A DNA stretch of 64,000 nt from IMG/VR virus record IMGVR_UViG_3300042302_000730, positions 16,742 through 80,741 of that record, one strand, 5' to 3'. This document shows, piece after piece, positions 55,101 through 64,000 of the stretch. Position 1 is the first letter of the stretch. The number at the start of each line of letters is the position of its first letter. The notes under the pieces were generated by a model. It searched no databases and had not been told where the DNA came from. It saw only the letters and a list, made by a program, of their open reading frames with translations. This stretch comes from a virus. Both the position numbers and the translations under genes were made by a program.

Positions 55101-58100
55101 AACCAAAACCAAGTGGTAAAACAATAACAGCAAATCCAAGAGATACAAGACTTATGCCTACATCTAATTTGGCAAGAATTTTTCCATACGGCGTCAAGGG
55201 TCCAAGATTTTCTGGTGCAATGGGTGGAGCAGAAGATTCATCCTTAATGACTGGAAAATCATTTTCACAAACTGCAAGTGGCCTATATGTTCCAGAATCT
55301 AAACTTATTGATGCAATAGAAAAAAATACTGATTCATCTAAAGAAAATACACAAAATGATAAACAATCAAAAAGAGAAGCAAAAGCACAAAGAATGAACC
55401 GTATGACCAGCATAGCAGGTCCAATGTCTATGGTTGCAGGAACTGCTGCAATGGCTGGTTATGCCACAGGAAATACTGGTTTAGGAAATGTTGCTATGGG
55501 AGTTTCTGGGTTAGCAATGATTGCTCCAATGCTTGCAAATCCACTAGGTGCAGCAGCAGCAGGATTAACAGCGTTAGCAGCATCTGTTGTTCTTATTAGA
55601 AGGGCATTTGATAGCGCACAAGATAGTGCTATGAAAATGTCTGAGGCGATGGGAAGTGGAGATAAGGCAATACAAGATCTTGCTATATTTTCAAACAGGG
55701 TAAGTGCTGGAGAAATTATGGATAGAAGAAGGGGGAATCTTCTTAATCCTTTTGCAGTCCAAACTGGTAAAACAACATTTGGCGAAAACTTTGTTAAGTC
55801 TGAAACAGGCAAATCTATGGTGTCTGGTGTTTCTGAATCTATTAAAACTGGGGGGACTCAATCTGCACAGGGGCAATTATTAAATCAGTTAGCAACCGGA
55901 ATTGCTGCGGGCGCAATTAATCCAGCACAAGCCAGAAGTATTGCTGCCAACATAGCATCAGAAATAGGAGACTATTCATTTGGAATTAGTGTTAATGCAA
56001 AACTTATAGATTTGATTGGCGTTAATGGAGAAAATCTAATGAAAGACCCATTAAAGTTAAGAGTAACGCTGATGGAAGAATCACGTCAAGGTTTGGCAAA
56101 ACAATCAAAACTTTTATCATCTGCTGGAGCAGGAGCAATGACAAAAACACAAACAAAGGTTGGCGCAATAGGTTTAGGTGCAATGGGTGCGATTGGCGGT
56201 GGAGTGTTAGGGGCTACAGCAGTTGGTGCCACTGCTGGATCAGTTGTTCCAGTTGTTGGAACTGCAATTGGCGCAGCAATCGGTGCAGCAATTGGTGCTG
56301 GAGCATTATGGTATAGTCAAAAAGGACAACAAGAAAAACTTGGCAGGGCATCTGGAGCAAATGTTGCTATGCAAAAAATGGCTTTAGAACAAAGCCAACA
56401 AATGCAAGACTCTTTAAGACTTGAGTATGAACAAAGAATTGCTAACGCTAAGGCTGCTGGAGACACTGTAAAAGCAATTCAATTGCAAAATGAATATCAA
56501 CGAGCAAACACTACACTGCTTGAGCAAAATGGAAAATTAGTTACAGATATACAAAACACATATAAAAATTCATCTGGAGCAGTTCGTGGAGCGCTTGAAA
56601 CTGGATTAGACAAACAGATTACAAGTAAATATAAAGATACTGCTATGGCAGATATAGCACCGCTTGCTACAGATTTATTAGGTGGTTCGTCTTTGTCTAA
56701 AGAAGCACAATTTACTTTAAAAATGCAACTAGCATCTGGTCAAATGGACCCAATGCAAATTGTTAATTTAATGGAAACATTTGGACAAGATTCAGAAACT
56801 TTAACCAAAGTTATGAATATTGTTACAAAGTTTGGTGGTGCTTTTGCTAATCAAGCCATGTCAGTTGTTAACCTATTCCAGGATAAAAATGGAAATCCGC
56901 TTAAAGAACAGCAGACAAAATTTATTGCGGACATTAGTGGTAAAACTTCAGAAGAAGCAGAAAAATATCTAAAACTTTTTGCAGATATAAGTAGGGTTGG
57001 AAATGTTATGGATATTGAAGTTGCATTAACATATTATAGTAATAATCCAATTGAAGCAGCAAACCTACAATCAACAATAGATAAAATTAATGAGCAAAAA
57101 GGAAAAATTGATTTAGAAATTGCAACAAAAATATTAGGGGCAAAAGAGATGGAGGTTTTAAGAAAAGATCAAGAATATTTTAGCAACCTTCCACCAGAAC
57201 AACAAAAGGTATATTTGCAGACACTTACGACAGTAGCAAACATTGAGGGCAATAATGCAGAAGCAATTCAAAATTGGCTAACACAAAATCCAGACAAAAC
57301 TGTATTAGATTATTTGGCCGAACTTGCACAAAAAGTAACAAAGATTAGTATAGATAACACAATCCCAGGTGGTAATAAAAATGTACAAAGTGGCAATAGA
57401 GATACCACATTTGACGATATTTTAATTAATCTTAAGAGAACAAGAGATGCCACAATAAATGCAACTAAAGGCGCAGGAGAACTTCTAAGAGTTCTTGGTG
57501 GAGCCAAAGACATTAAAATATTTAATGGCATTGATCAACAATTAGCAAGCCTTGGTGCAAATACAGATTTTATTGATTGGGTCGGCGGAGCAGAAAAAGC
57601 AATTCAAAATAAGTTAATTAAAGTGGCAAAAGATGGCATAGTTACAATAACTGCTTTGGGAAAGGCTGCTCAAAAAGCATTTGACGAAAAGGCACTTGGT
57701 TTATTTAATGCTGAACAAATAAATGCAATTAATGGAGCGCAAGCACAAAGAACTGCATTTGTAAGGTTAACTGCAGCAGGAGTAAATCAAGCACAGGCCT
57801 TAGAGTTAGTTGCTGATGCAAACTTGGCAATTGCTATTTCACGTATAAAAGATATTAAAGAGTTAGAAAAGTGGATAGAAACATATAAAACTGCAAAAGA
57901 TTTAATTGATAAAACAGCAAGACAAAATGACCCAATTACAGCATTTAGAAATGATATGGCCAAAGTTAGTGAAATGCTAGATGTTCAAGAACAGCAGGCT
58001 AGGGCTAAATATCAACCAGAAATTGATAGAGTAAATGGTTTAATTGAAGCAAACGAAAAAGCAATAGAGGCCAAACAACGCTACTCTGAGATCACTTATG

Positions 58101-59362
58101 ACAGACCAATTCAACAACGTCAGTCTGAAATCACAGAACTAAACCACGATCTTTCCTTAATAGAAAAAACAGCCTCAACAATAACTGAAAAATATGGCAA
58201 ACAGAGGGACGCTTTAGAGCAAGTTTATTCAATTAACCAAAGAATTGCCGATCAACAAAAGTCTAAAATTTCCCTTGCTGATGCATTAACAACTGGAGAT
58301 ATTTCTCAGGCAGCACAAATAGTACAAGATATTAGAAATCAAGAACAGGTTTATGCAAAAGAGCAAAGTTTAAATGCTTTAGAGATTGCCCAAACCAATG
58401 AAATAAATGCTTTAAGATCAGCAGGCGGATTATCTAAACTTCAAATTGAACAAAAAATTTATACCTTGGGAGAAGAAATATACTCTCTAGAACAAAAGCA
58501 GGCAGTTGTTGCAGCAGAAATTGTTGTGCTTCAAGATAAAAACTATAACTTAAAAGTTGGGGAGTTAGCAAAAGCACAAGGACTACTTGATAACGAAATA
58601 AAACTTATTGAACAACAAAGACTAAAATATGCAGAAGCAGAACTTGCTATTAAAAGTGCAGAAGTTAAAACTAAAGATTATATTAAAGCATTAGAAAGCG
58701 CAGAAAACGTTTTAAAGAGAATGGCAATTTTATGGGCGACTCTAGGCAGTAAAACATCAGCAGATCTAGGAGGCATTACAGGAGCAGTTGAAGACCCAAA
58801 GGATAAAATTAAAAATGACGAAGAGAAAGACAAACCCCCAGCCAAAACAAACCTTATAAGCGTTACAGCCAAAAACGGACAAACATTATCTAGTATTGCT
58901 AAGGCAAACAATACAACCGTAAAAGAATTGCTTGCCATAAACCCAGTATTAACCAGCAATCCTAAATATAATAATGGAAATACAATCTTTAACGGAACAA
59001 CAGTTAAAGTTCCAGGAAAAATGTATGGAGGCGTTGTTTCTGGAAGTGGAATGCTAGATAAAGTTCCTACCATGCTTACTCCAGGAGAATTTGTCATGAA
59101 TAGGGCTGCTTCACAAAAATTTGGACCATTACTAGAAAGGATGAATGAGTCTAAATATCCAGGAAGTTTATCACTTGGAGGAACTCCTGCAGTAAATGTG
59201 GTTAGCAATAACTCAGCAAAAAATAGCAACACTTCAGTGTATAATTATAGTTTAAGTGTTGGGGTAAACGGAACTTCTGCAAGCCCAGACGACATTGCAA
59301 GAACAGTAATTACACAAATTAGAAATATGGATGCTCAAAGATTGAGGGGGAATAGATACTGA
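52139..59362 (+). CDS. Tape measure protein with LysM domain, 2407 aa
   Basis: The N-terminal third has the tape-measure domain (TRLAVLGGVEQEQALETTIS; NAFGIAAEDLASKINFLNAV; GGSVEDLAFFLTAMKEGG). Two PGE motifs (SLLMPGEAVIP about 690; TMLTPGEFVMN about 2310) flank the centre. A Gly/Ala-rich hydrophobic stretch (about 1342-1390) may cross a membrane during DNA entry. Long coiled coils follow (about 1950-2190). A LysM-like domain (about 2240-2294: AKNGQTLSSIAKANNTTVKE) could bind peptidoglycan. A 2407-residue tape measure would imply a tail of roughly 350 nm at about 1.5 Angstrom per residue. Confidence 0.9.
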   Translation: MADVNAKIGVSIDASAALAELKSLQRQLAAFHSSLSKGSAASVAAQKNLSTNLLNSINATGKFTAQMGLVRSSTESFTHSLETNKLSMREYFRYAGGSTRTFGKLFKQEFNTIGKVAEERVKKMQTQYIKMGRDASGAIKAMSITPRTLDMNDYATKTALAAQKQALFNQLLKQGSTNLLNFGKNTQWAGRQLMVGFTIPLAYFGTAASKTFMDLEAQAIKFKRVYGDIFTTADETNKALKEIQLLAEGFTKYGVAVTETMEMAAKAAAMGKTGADLTAQVAQATRLAVLGGVEQEQALETTISVTNAFGIAAEDLASKINFLNAVENQTVVSIEDLTVAIPKAGPVIKQLGGSVEDLAFFLTAMKEGGINASEGANALKSGLASLINPSKKASEMLAGFGVNIKAIVEGNQGNIRETVVDFAQALDTLDPLNRSRAIEQLFGKFQFSRLSTLFQNITKEGTQASKVLGLASASIEELAILSERELKTVENAIGTDFRESVEKLKVAIAPIGKTFLQAVTPMVKVIGSLLDKFDNLSEGTKKFIVVAGTLVGVIGPVLLMTFGLVLNATANIVKLFGTLRAGFLKSGASTKVLADQTNYLNSEQLEAATVATSLDQAHNRLTQSFTIEAVAVQALRKAYIDATVAAANFARTNPGMMNPGFRNLGPKKFASGTTGVVGGTPGKDSVPSLLMPGEAVIPTDTAQDNRYKPLVAALVTGKIKKYGKGTVSAGDDYTHVGGGRLTNIDDIIAQGRLTENEKLQAQVYRDVLKATGKSPEARAYGSLALSFDPNLNKGLATRNGVSLGDFEREWASRPNKWAPSGLTSSQTQAIDSAMMDQIRRSPRVTDAVIENAFKNVPDNIKSTPAYQKMLSQYDRIGGYSLGKGLGSTPQTSAQVLEQAKRAGIIKDFRVETRQRQSGATGTKSLIVTTNDGKEVSLGRGSKANRIYFSDKSLAKGYQSTASTLAVAKGEIYQTKDGKTGVVGGQTGEPKPSGKTITANPRDTRLMPTSNLARIFPYGVKGPRFSGAMGGAEDSSLMTGKSFSQTASGLYVPESKLIDAIEKNTDSSKENTQNDKQSKREAKAQRMNRMTSIAGPMSMVAGTAAMAGYATGNTGLGNVAMGVSGLAMIAPMLANPLGAAAAGLTALAASVVLIRRAFDSAQDSAMKMSEAMGSGDKAIQDLAIFSNRVSAGEIMDRRRGNLLNPFAVQTGKTTFGENFVKSETGKSMVSGVSESIKTGGTQSAQGQLLNQLATGIAAGAINPAQARSIAANIASEIGDYSFGISVNAKLIDLIGVNGENLMKDPLKLRVTLMEESRQGLAKQSKLLSSAGAGAMTKTQTKVGAIGLGAMGAIGGGVLGATAVGATAGSVVPVVGTAIGAAIGAAIGAGALWYSQKGQQEKLGRASGANVAMQKMALEQSQQMQDSLRLEYEQRIANAKAAGDTVKAIQLQNEYQRANTTLLEQNGKLVTDIQNTYKNSSGAVRGALETGLDKQITSKYKDTAMADIAPLATDLLGGSSLSKEAQFTLKMQLASGQMDPMQIVNLMETFGQDSETLTKVMNIVTKFGGAFANQAMSVVNLFQDKNGNPLKEQQTKFIADISGKTSEEAEKYLKLFADISRVGNVMDIEVALTYYSNNPIEAANLQSTIDKINEQKGKIDLEIATKILGAKEMEVLRKDQEYFSNLPPEQQKVYLQTLTTVANIEGNNAEAIQNWLTQNPDKTVLDYLAELAQKVTKISIDNTIPGGNKNVQSGNRDTTFDDILINLKRTRDATINATKGAGELLRVLGGAKDIKIFNGIDQQLASLGANTDFIDWVGGAEKAIQNKLIKVAKDGIVTITALGKAAQKAFDEKALGLFNAEQINAINGAQAQRTAFVRLTAAGVNQAQALELVADANLAIAISRIKDIKELEKWIETYKTAKDLIDKTARQNDPITAFRNDMAKVSEMLDVQEQQARAKYQPEIDRVNGLIEANEKAIEAKQRYSEITYDRPIQQRQSEITELNHDLSLIEKTASTITEKYGKQRDALEQVYSINQRIADQQKSKISLADALTTGDISQAAQIVQDIRNQEQVYAKEQSLNALEIAQTNEINALRSAGGLSKLQIEQKIYTLGEEIYSLEQKQAVVAAEIVVLQDKNYNLKVGELAKAQGLLDNEIKLIEQQRLKYAEAELAIKSAEVKTKDYIKALESAENVLKRMAILWATLGSKTSADLGGITGAVEDPKDKIKNDEEKDKPPAKTNLISVTAKNGQTLSSIAKANNTTVKELLAINPVLTSNPKYNNGNTIFNGTTVKVPGKMYGGVVSGSGMLDKVPTMLTPGEFVMNRAASQKFGPLLERMNESKYPGSLSLGGTPAVNVVSNNSAKNSNTSVYNYSLSVGVNGTSASPDDIARTVITQIRNMDAQRLRGNRY

Positions 59363-59964
59363 TGGCTAGTGCAGCGTATTTAGCAGGTAGACGTAGATAT
59401 GTACTGCCACAGGCTATGCTTTGGTCTGAAAATCCAGGAACCCTATCTAACGGATTCTATTATCCTGATGGATACGAAATTGGATCAAATTTGACTGGCG
59501 TATCAGAAAATGAGAAAAATACATTTTTAATTTTATCAGATCACAATAGGAATGAACTGTCTTTTGGCCAAGAAAGAATTCAAAAAAGAGAAAGAATGAT
59601 TAACGGAAACATGAGAGCCTATAACATAGCAGATAAAATTAATTTATCAACTTCTTGGCAATTGTTGCCATCAAAGTCATACATAGATAACCCATCTTTT
59701 GATTCTAATGGATTGACAAATCTTCGTGGAGGCTTAGGCGAATTTACTGTTGATGGTGGTGCAGGGGGATTAGAATTATTAGGATGGTATGAAAATCACA
59801 AAGGACCATTTTGGGTTTATTTAGCATATGATAGATATGATGATAAAACAAAATATAATCAAATTGTTCAAATGTATTTTAGAGATTTTTCTTATTCTGT
59901 AGTAAAAAGAGGATTTACTAATCATGACCTATGGAATATTAATATAACGCTAGAAGAGGTCTAA
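59362..59964 (+). CDS. Distal tail (Dit)-like protein, 200 aa
   Basis: RRRYVLPQAMLWSENPG, SDHNRNELSFGQERIQKRER, STSWQLLPSKSYI and VQMYFRDFSYSVVKRG: beta strands in the order seen in Dit proteins, right after the tape measure. Stop/start overlap (TGATG) at 59362. It would form the hub that carries the fibres. Confidence 0.6.
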   Translation: MASAAYLAGRRRYVLPQAMLWSENPGTLSNGFYYPDGYEIGSNLTGVSENEKNTFLILSDHNRNELSFGQERIQKRERMINGNMRAYNIADKINLSTSWQLLPSKSYIDNPSFDSNGLTNLRGGLGEFTVDGGAGGLELLGWYENHKGPFWVYLAYDRYDDKTKYNQIVQMYFRDFSYSVVKRGFTNHDLWNINITLEEV

Positions 59965-59965
59965 A

Positions 59966-62900
59966 GTGTTTAGCAATAGTGACCTTGTAGAATATTTAAA
60001 AACATCCAACGATATATCTTTGCAGTCAGTCGTTATTGCTGAATGGAATATGAACGTGCCTGGCAACATTAAAAAGGTAGGAAATTATAGATATAGACCA
60101 AATGATATTTCTAGTATTTATAAAAATATTCCTAACACTTTTGATTTAGAGGACAGCGGAGATTACTATACAAATGCTGAATTATCTTATGAACAAATAC
60201 AAAATACATATAATACCAACGACACACTACAACTATTTCAATCTTTAGATCAAAAAAAATCTTTATATTATTCTTTGGAGGATTGTCTTAAACCATTTAG
60301 GCCAAGATCTGGCATTAACAAGATGTCATTTTTTGATAAAAAATATATACCAACAAATGTTATGTTTGGAAACAATGCTCCAAGATATTACATGTCATCA
60401 CGAAACGATATTTTTAAATACTGGTCATCCTATAGAAAAGAAAATGGAACTGAAAGAGGTATCGCAAATAAAACAATTAATGGTATTAACTATATAGAAG
60501 ACTCATGTCCTTTTGTCGTATACAAAGAAAGCGTCCCGTGCAATAGAATTGTTGTAAAAATGCAAACGAATGTTGGGCAGAATGATCCTGGAAATTTTCA
60601 AGACATTGTTGGCACAGACTCTAGCCCATTTTATGGCAATCAAAATAAAACCATTCCAAATAAATTTAAGGTACAAATTTTAAAAAATAATAACTGGATA
60701 GATATTTTAAATGTTGATCAAAATAGCAGAAGATTGGACGACTCTGATATCATTGGGCCAGATGGATATTTAGAATTGTCATATTTAAACAATGAATGGT
60801 TTTTAAAATCTGAGTCAGTTGACTACAATACTTCATTTGTTACAAAAATTTCTGATCCGATAAAAACTACTAAGATAGATAATACATTTTTTTATAATGA
60901 ATTTGATTATATTGATGGAATAAGAATAGTAGTTTTATCAATGAATAAATTTGATTCGGTTTTTGATTTAATTGAAATGTCTCCAAGACTTTCTGTAAAT
61001 ATTTCAAATAATGTTTTAGACTTTCAAATAACAAAAACAATGTCTGATATGTCCCAAGGTGCTATTCCGGTAGGCCAATTACTTGCCTCTAATGGCACCG
61101 TTACTATTTTTGATGAAGAGTTGGCCTTTAATGAAAATAATGAAAATAGTATTATAAAAAATTATTTAAACAAAAATATTAAGTTTGTTTTTTATGAAAA
61201 TATATACAATGATAATTTAACAATAAACTATTTTGTTCCAATTAAAACTTTATATTCGGACAATTTTCCGCAGGCAACTGACGATGGATCTACAATATCA
61301 ATTAGTCTTCGTGATTTTTATTTTTATTTTGAATCTCAAACAGCACCAAGGATGCTTTTGACTGACGTATCTTTAAGTTTTGCAATATCAACATTATTAG
61401 ATTCTGTAGGATTTTCAAATTATACATTTAAAAGAATTGGATTAGAAAAAGATCCAATTATCCCTTATTTTTTTATTGCACCAGATCAGAGTTTGGCTCA
61501 GGTTTTAAATGAGTTAGCAGTGTCAACTCAGACTGCAATGTTTTTTGATGAATATAATAATTTTACTATCATGAGCAAAAATTATATAATGCCAGAGGCT
61601 GGAGAAAGAGAGTCATCATTTACTTTAGTTGGCACAAATAACCAACAAGAATTAAAAGGCATAATGAATAATCAAGAAAATTTAGATGTAATCAAAAACA
61701 AACCATTGTCTTCAGACCTGCCAAATATTATTTCTATATCTTCACAAGATAAAAAAATATATAATGATGGAAAAATTAACTATACCTCAAGATATATACA
61801 AAGATCTTATGGGTCAATTAAACAAAGCACTTTAGTAGACAAAGAAAAAACCTGGATCTATAAACCATCATTGTTATGGGAAGCATCTGGAGAAGATGTA
61901 TTAAAAACAATAAACTCCCAAGTAGACAAACAATCAAGTTTTGTTTTAGGTGCGGTCCCCATTAATTCTGATTTACCAATATCTATTCCTTCAGTATCTA
62001 ATGGATTTATTATTGATAATACCGTTGATTTAGGAGAAAATGTTTATTGGTTAACCAAATATAAAGGATATTTTTATTCTAGCGGGGAGGTTATAAGATA
62101 TGACGCTGTTCAATTTAACATAACAGGAATTGGTAATATCTGGATATCAAACAATCAGGAGTATCAGGAATATATGGGATCGCTTCCGTTTAATGGAAAA
62201 ATATATCCAACAGGATTAATTAGAATTTTAGCAAACCCCTACTACGAAACAATTGATGGCGACACAAAAATAAAAAATGGTCCAGTTTTTGAACATGGAA
62301 GAGGACAGTTTGGAACATTGGTTGCCAGCCATACAGCAGGCATATCAAACAATTGGACAGAAGACACATACCTTCGTGGTTGCAATATGAAGTCTAATTA
62401 TTTATTTACAACTAGTCCAGAAATTGAATACCCTATAGATCTTACAGTTGGTGCTGCTGGAGTTAATAATACGCTGGCTAAAAAATGTTCAAGAACTGGC
62501 ATAATTAAAAACTTTATGACAAGCAATTACTTAACCGAAACAGAATTAAATAGTTTGCAATCAACTCAAACTGGAACAATTCAATCATCGGCATTAGTAA
62601 TGTCTGGCCCATCTTTTAGTTCTACAGATACTCCAGTTGATTTTATATCTTATGTATATAAACCGTTAGATAGTTCTTACAAACATTTTGGAACTAGAAT
62701 GAGAATTGTTGGTAGCGTAAATACAAGCGAAGATAGACTTCAGACTCCAATCGGAAGCACAACATATTACCAAGTGCCAACAACACAACCAAACCAAAGT
62801 ACAAACATTGGTGGTGGTTCTGGTGGCTTAGGAATTATGATTAACCCAGAAACAAACAATGGATATTATTTTGAGATAATTGCGTTATCAGAAAAAAATA

Positions 62901-64000
62901 TTGAATCATACTTAAAGATTAAGTCTGATGGTTCATCTGAAAATAATATTTCAAATATCGTTTTTTATAAAATTAAAAAAGACAGTGCTGGCAATGCTAT
63001 TCCAATAAAACTTTGGTCAGGACTAACTAATATTTTAGTAGATGATGGTAAATTTACTGGTCAATACAGAATGTCTGGAGAAGAAAACCCGACAGTTTAT
63101 GATTTAGCAGTAGAGTATTCTAATGTTGGAACAACAAGAAAATTTTATTTATATATTAATAACAAACTAATTGGCATAGTTGATGACACAGATCCACTTC
63201 CGGTGTATAACAATGTTTCTCTTTTTGTTAGAGGATCATCAAAATGTATGTTTGAAAATATTTATGCTTTAAACGAAAACTATTCTCAAAACACAGTTTT
63301 TAATGTTGCTGACTCTATATCTTCTGTGTTTGGAGCAAATGAAATTAATGCAAACTCAGCATTAAGAAAATATGCAATGAGTGGGGTTGTTCAATCTACA
63401 TATTTAGAGGGTATATCTAGTTTGCAGCCACCAAAATACAACATGTATTATGATGAGTTTGGTTCTATTTTTAGAGAAGTTGCATACTTTAATGTTAAAT
63501 ATGATAAAGCCTATCCAGCGCTATATGCAAAAATATCTCCAACACCAAACACAACAAAGGGATATGTTGTTTCTGGATTTCAGGCAGACTCTTACGGAGC
63601 AGAATTTTTAGTATTTAATGCAACAGATTCTGCACTTAATTTAGATGAAACTGGCGGAAACTATTTAAAAATTCAAGGAATAACATTTACACAAGATACT
63701 ACATATACCGTATCCGTAGATGATTATTTTAATAAAAAATCAAATTTTGCTGAATTGGATAATTTAGATAATAATACAATTAGATCTAATCTGGTAAGCA
63801 TTCAAGATTACAACTATATAAAACAAAGTAGATTAAATCATGGTATTAGTAGTTTTACTTTAGAGACTCCATATATTCAAACATTGTCCGATGCTGAAAA
63901 TATTTTAGGATGGATTGTTAAAAAATCAATGAAACCTAAAAAACTTGTCGGAGCACAAATATTTTCTTTACCAATACTTCAATTAGGGGATCTTGTACAA
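59966..64000 (+). CDS. Large tail hub/tip protein, partial
   Basis: An open frame from GTG 59966 (AGAGG upstream, 1 nt after the previous stop) runs to the window edge without a stop: 1345 codons seen. Residues about 340-600 (VGQLLASNGTVTIFDEELAF; QSLAQVLNELAVSTQTAMFF) resemble gp27/Tal-like hub domains. A LamG-like stretch (TRKFYLYINNKLIGIVDD) is near residue 1065. It is probably the central tail-tip protein. The 3' end is not in the window. Confidence 0.7.
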   Translation, partial: MFSNSDLVEYLKTSNDISLQSVVIAEWNMNVPGNIKKVGNYRYRPNDISSIYKNIPNTFDLEDSGDYYTNAELSYEQIQNTYNTNDTLQLFQSLDQKKSLYYSLEDCLKPFRPRSGINKMSFFDKKYIPTNVMFGNNAPRYYMSSRNDIFKYWSSYRKENGTERGIANKTINGINYIEDSCPFVVYKESVPCNRIVVKMQTNVGQNDPGNFQDIVGTDSSPFYGNQNKTIPNKFKVQILKNNNWIDILNVDQNSRRLDDSDIIGPDGYLELSYLNNEWFLKSESVDYNTSFVTKISDPIKTTKIDNTFFYNEFDYIDGIRIVVLSMNKFDSVFDLIEMSPRLSVNISNNVLDFQITKTMSDMSQGAIPVGQLLASNGTVTIFDEELAFNENNENSIIKNYLNKNIKFVFYENIYNDNLTINYFVPIKTLYSDNFPQATDDGSTISISLRDFYFYFESQTAPRMLLTDVSLSFAISTLLDSVGFSNYTFKRIGLEKDPIIPYFFIAPDQSLAQVLNELAVSTQTAMFFDEYNNFTIMSKNYIMPEAGERESSFTLVGTNNQQELKGIMNNQENLDVIKNKPLSSDLPNIISISSQDKKIYNDGKINYTSRYIQRSYGSIKQSTLVDKEKTWIYKPSLLWEASGEDVLKTINSQVDKQSSFVLGAVPINSDLPISIPSVSNGFIIDNTVDLGENVYWLTKYKGYFYSSGEVIRYDAVQFNITGIGNIWISNNQEYQEYMGSLPFNGKIYPTGLIRILANPYYETIDGDTKIKNGPVFEHGRGQFGTLVASHTAGISNNWTEDTYLRGCNMKSNYLFTTSPEIEYPIDLTVGAAGVNNTLAKKCSRTGIIKNFMTSNYLTETELNSLQSTQTGTIQSSALVMSGPSFSSTDTPVDFISYVYKPLDSSYKHFGTRMRIVGSVNTSEDRLQTPIGSTTYYQVPTTQPNQSTNIGGGSGGLGIMINPETNNGYYFEIIALSEKNIESYLKIKSDGSSENNISNIVFYKIKKDSAGNAIPIKLWSGLTNILVDDGKFTGQYRMSGEENPTVYDLAVEYSNVGTTRKFYLYINNKLIGIVDDTDPLPVYNNVSLFVRGSSKCMFENIYALNENYSQNTVFNVADSISSVFGANEINANSALRKYAMSGVVQSTYLEGISSLQPPKYNMYYDEFGSIFREVAYFNVKYDKAYPALYAKISPTPNTTKGYVVSGFQADSYGAEFLVFNATDSALNLDETGGNYLKIQGITFTQDTTYTVSVDDYFNKKSNFAELDNLDNNTIRSNLVSIQDYNYIKQSRLNHGISSFTLETPYIQTLSDAENILGWIVKKSMKPKKLVGAQIFSLPILQLGDLVQ

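Noticed and set aside
52139-59362. Several long minus-strand open frames (up to 188 codons) opposite the tape measure
   Set aside because: No SD, no -10 box, biased composition; typical shadows of a long AT-rich gene.
1-64000. Integrase, attachment site or lysogeny repressor
   Set aside because: No such gene was recognised in the window; the divergent region resembles a switch but no CI- or Cro-like protein was seen.

Overview
The window is the central part of a low-GC, tailed double-stranded DNA phage genome. It is almost fully coding and holds about 100 genes, many of 20-80 codons, with two tRNA genes and no host genes. An HK97-type head set (portal, prohead protease with nested scaffold, capsid), a non-contractile tail set (tube protein, two chaperone-like proteins, a 2407-residue tape measure, Dit-like and hub-like proteins) and no sheath gene point to a siphovirus. 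The host is inferred, weakly, to be a low-GC actinobacterium: genes resemble actinophage families (DUF932, gp88, DUF6171-like zinc ribbon), leaderless genes are common, and operators match the actinobacterial Crp/GlxR consensus. No terminase, integrase or DNA polymerase lies in the window.

Layout. 1-4.1 kb: small genes on both strands, a SAM methyltransferase, a GIY-YIG-like protein, an RsmI-like tetrapyrrole methylase and, coupled to it, a nucleotidyltransferase that appears to start at ATT. 4.4-15.2 kb: a leftward block of about 35 small genes in short TAATG/ATGA-coupled operons, including DUF932 and gp88-like proteins and tRNA-Asp. 15.2-15.8 kb: a divergent control region with Crp-like operators and a leader of repeated micro-ORFs. 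15.8-17.1 kb: rightward small genes. 17.1-18.8 kb: leftward 2OG oxygenase, zinc-ribbon and DHH-like genes. 18.9-43 kb: rightward receptor-binding and virion-decoration genes (collagen-like, Mtd-like, repeat-rich and Hint-domain proteins) mixed with glycosyltransferases, 2OG-Fe(II) oxygenases, a methyltransferase, a class II ribonucleotide reductase and one antisense lysozyme-like endolysin. 43-64 kb: head, connector and tail morphogenesis in canonical order, running off the right edge inside a large tail protein.

Regulation is unusually readable. Many genes have TATAAT or TATACT, often as TGNTATAMT, exactly 6 nt before ATG and no Shine-Dalgarno, the signature of leaderless transcription. The early operons instead have -35/N17/-10 promoters with SD leaders (often containing ATAAAGAAAG). 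Nine of these promoters have a TGTGA-N6-TCACA-like operator upstream at spacings near -54, -64, -75 and -84, as in class I Crp activation. A hairpin family with compensatory changes follows several early genes.

The most novel candidates are: (1) Crp/GlxR-type control of the phage early regulon; (2) two adhesin-like proteins with FGFTP repeats ending in a C-terminal Hint (intein-like) domain; (3) a collagen-like fibre gene in the same region as 2OG oxygenases and a GT25 glycosyltransferase, the combination used for collagen hydroxylysine glycosylation.
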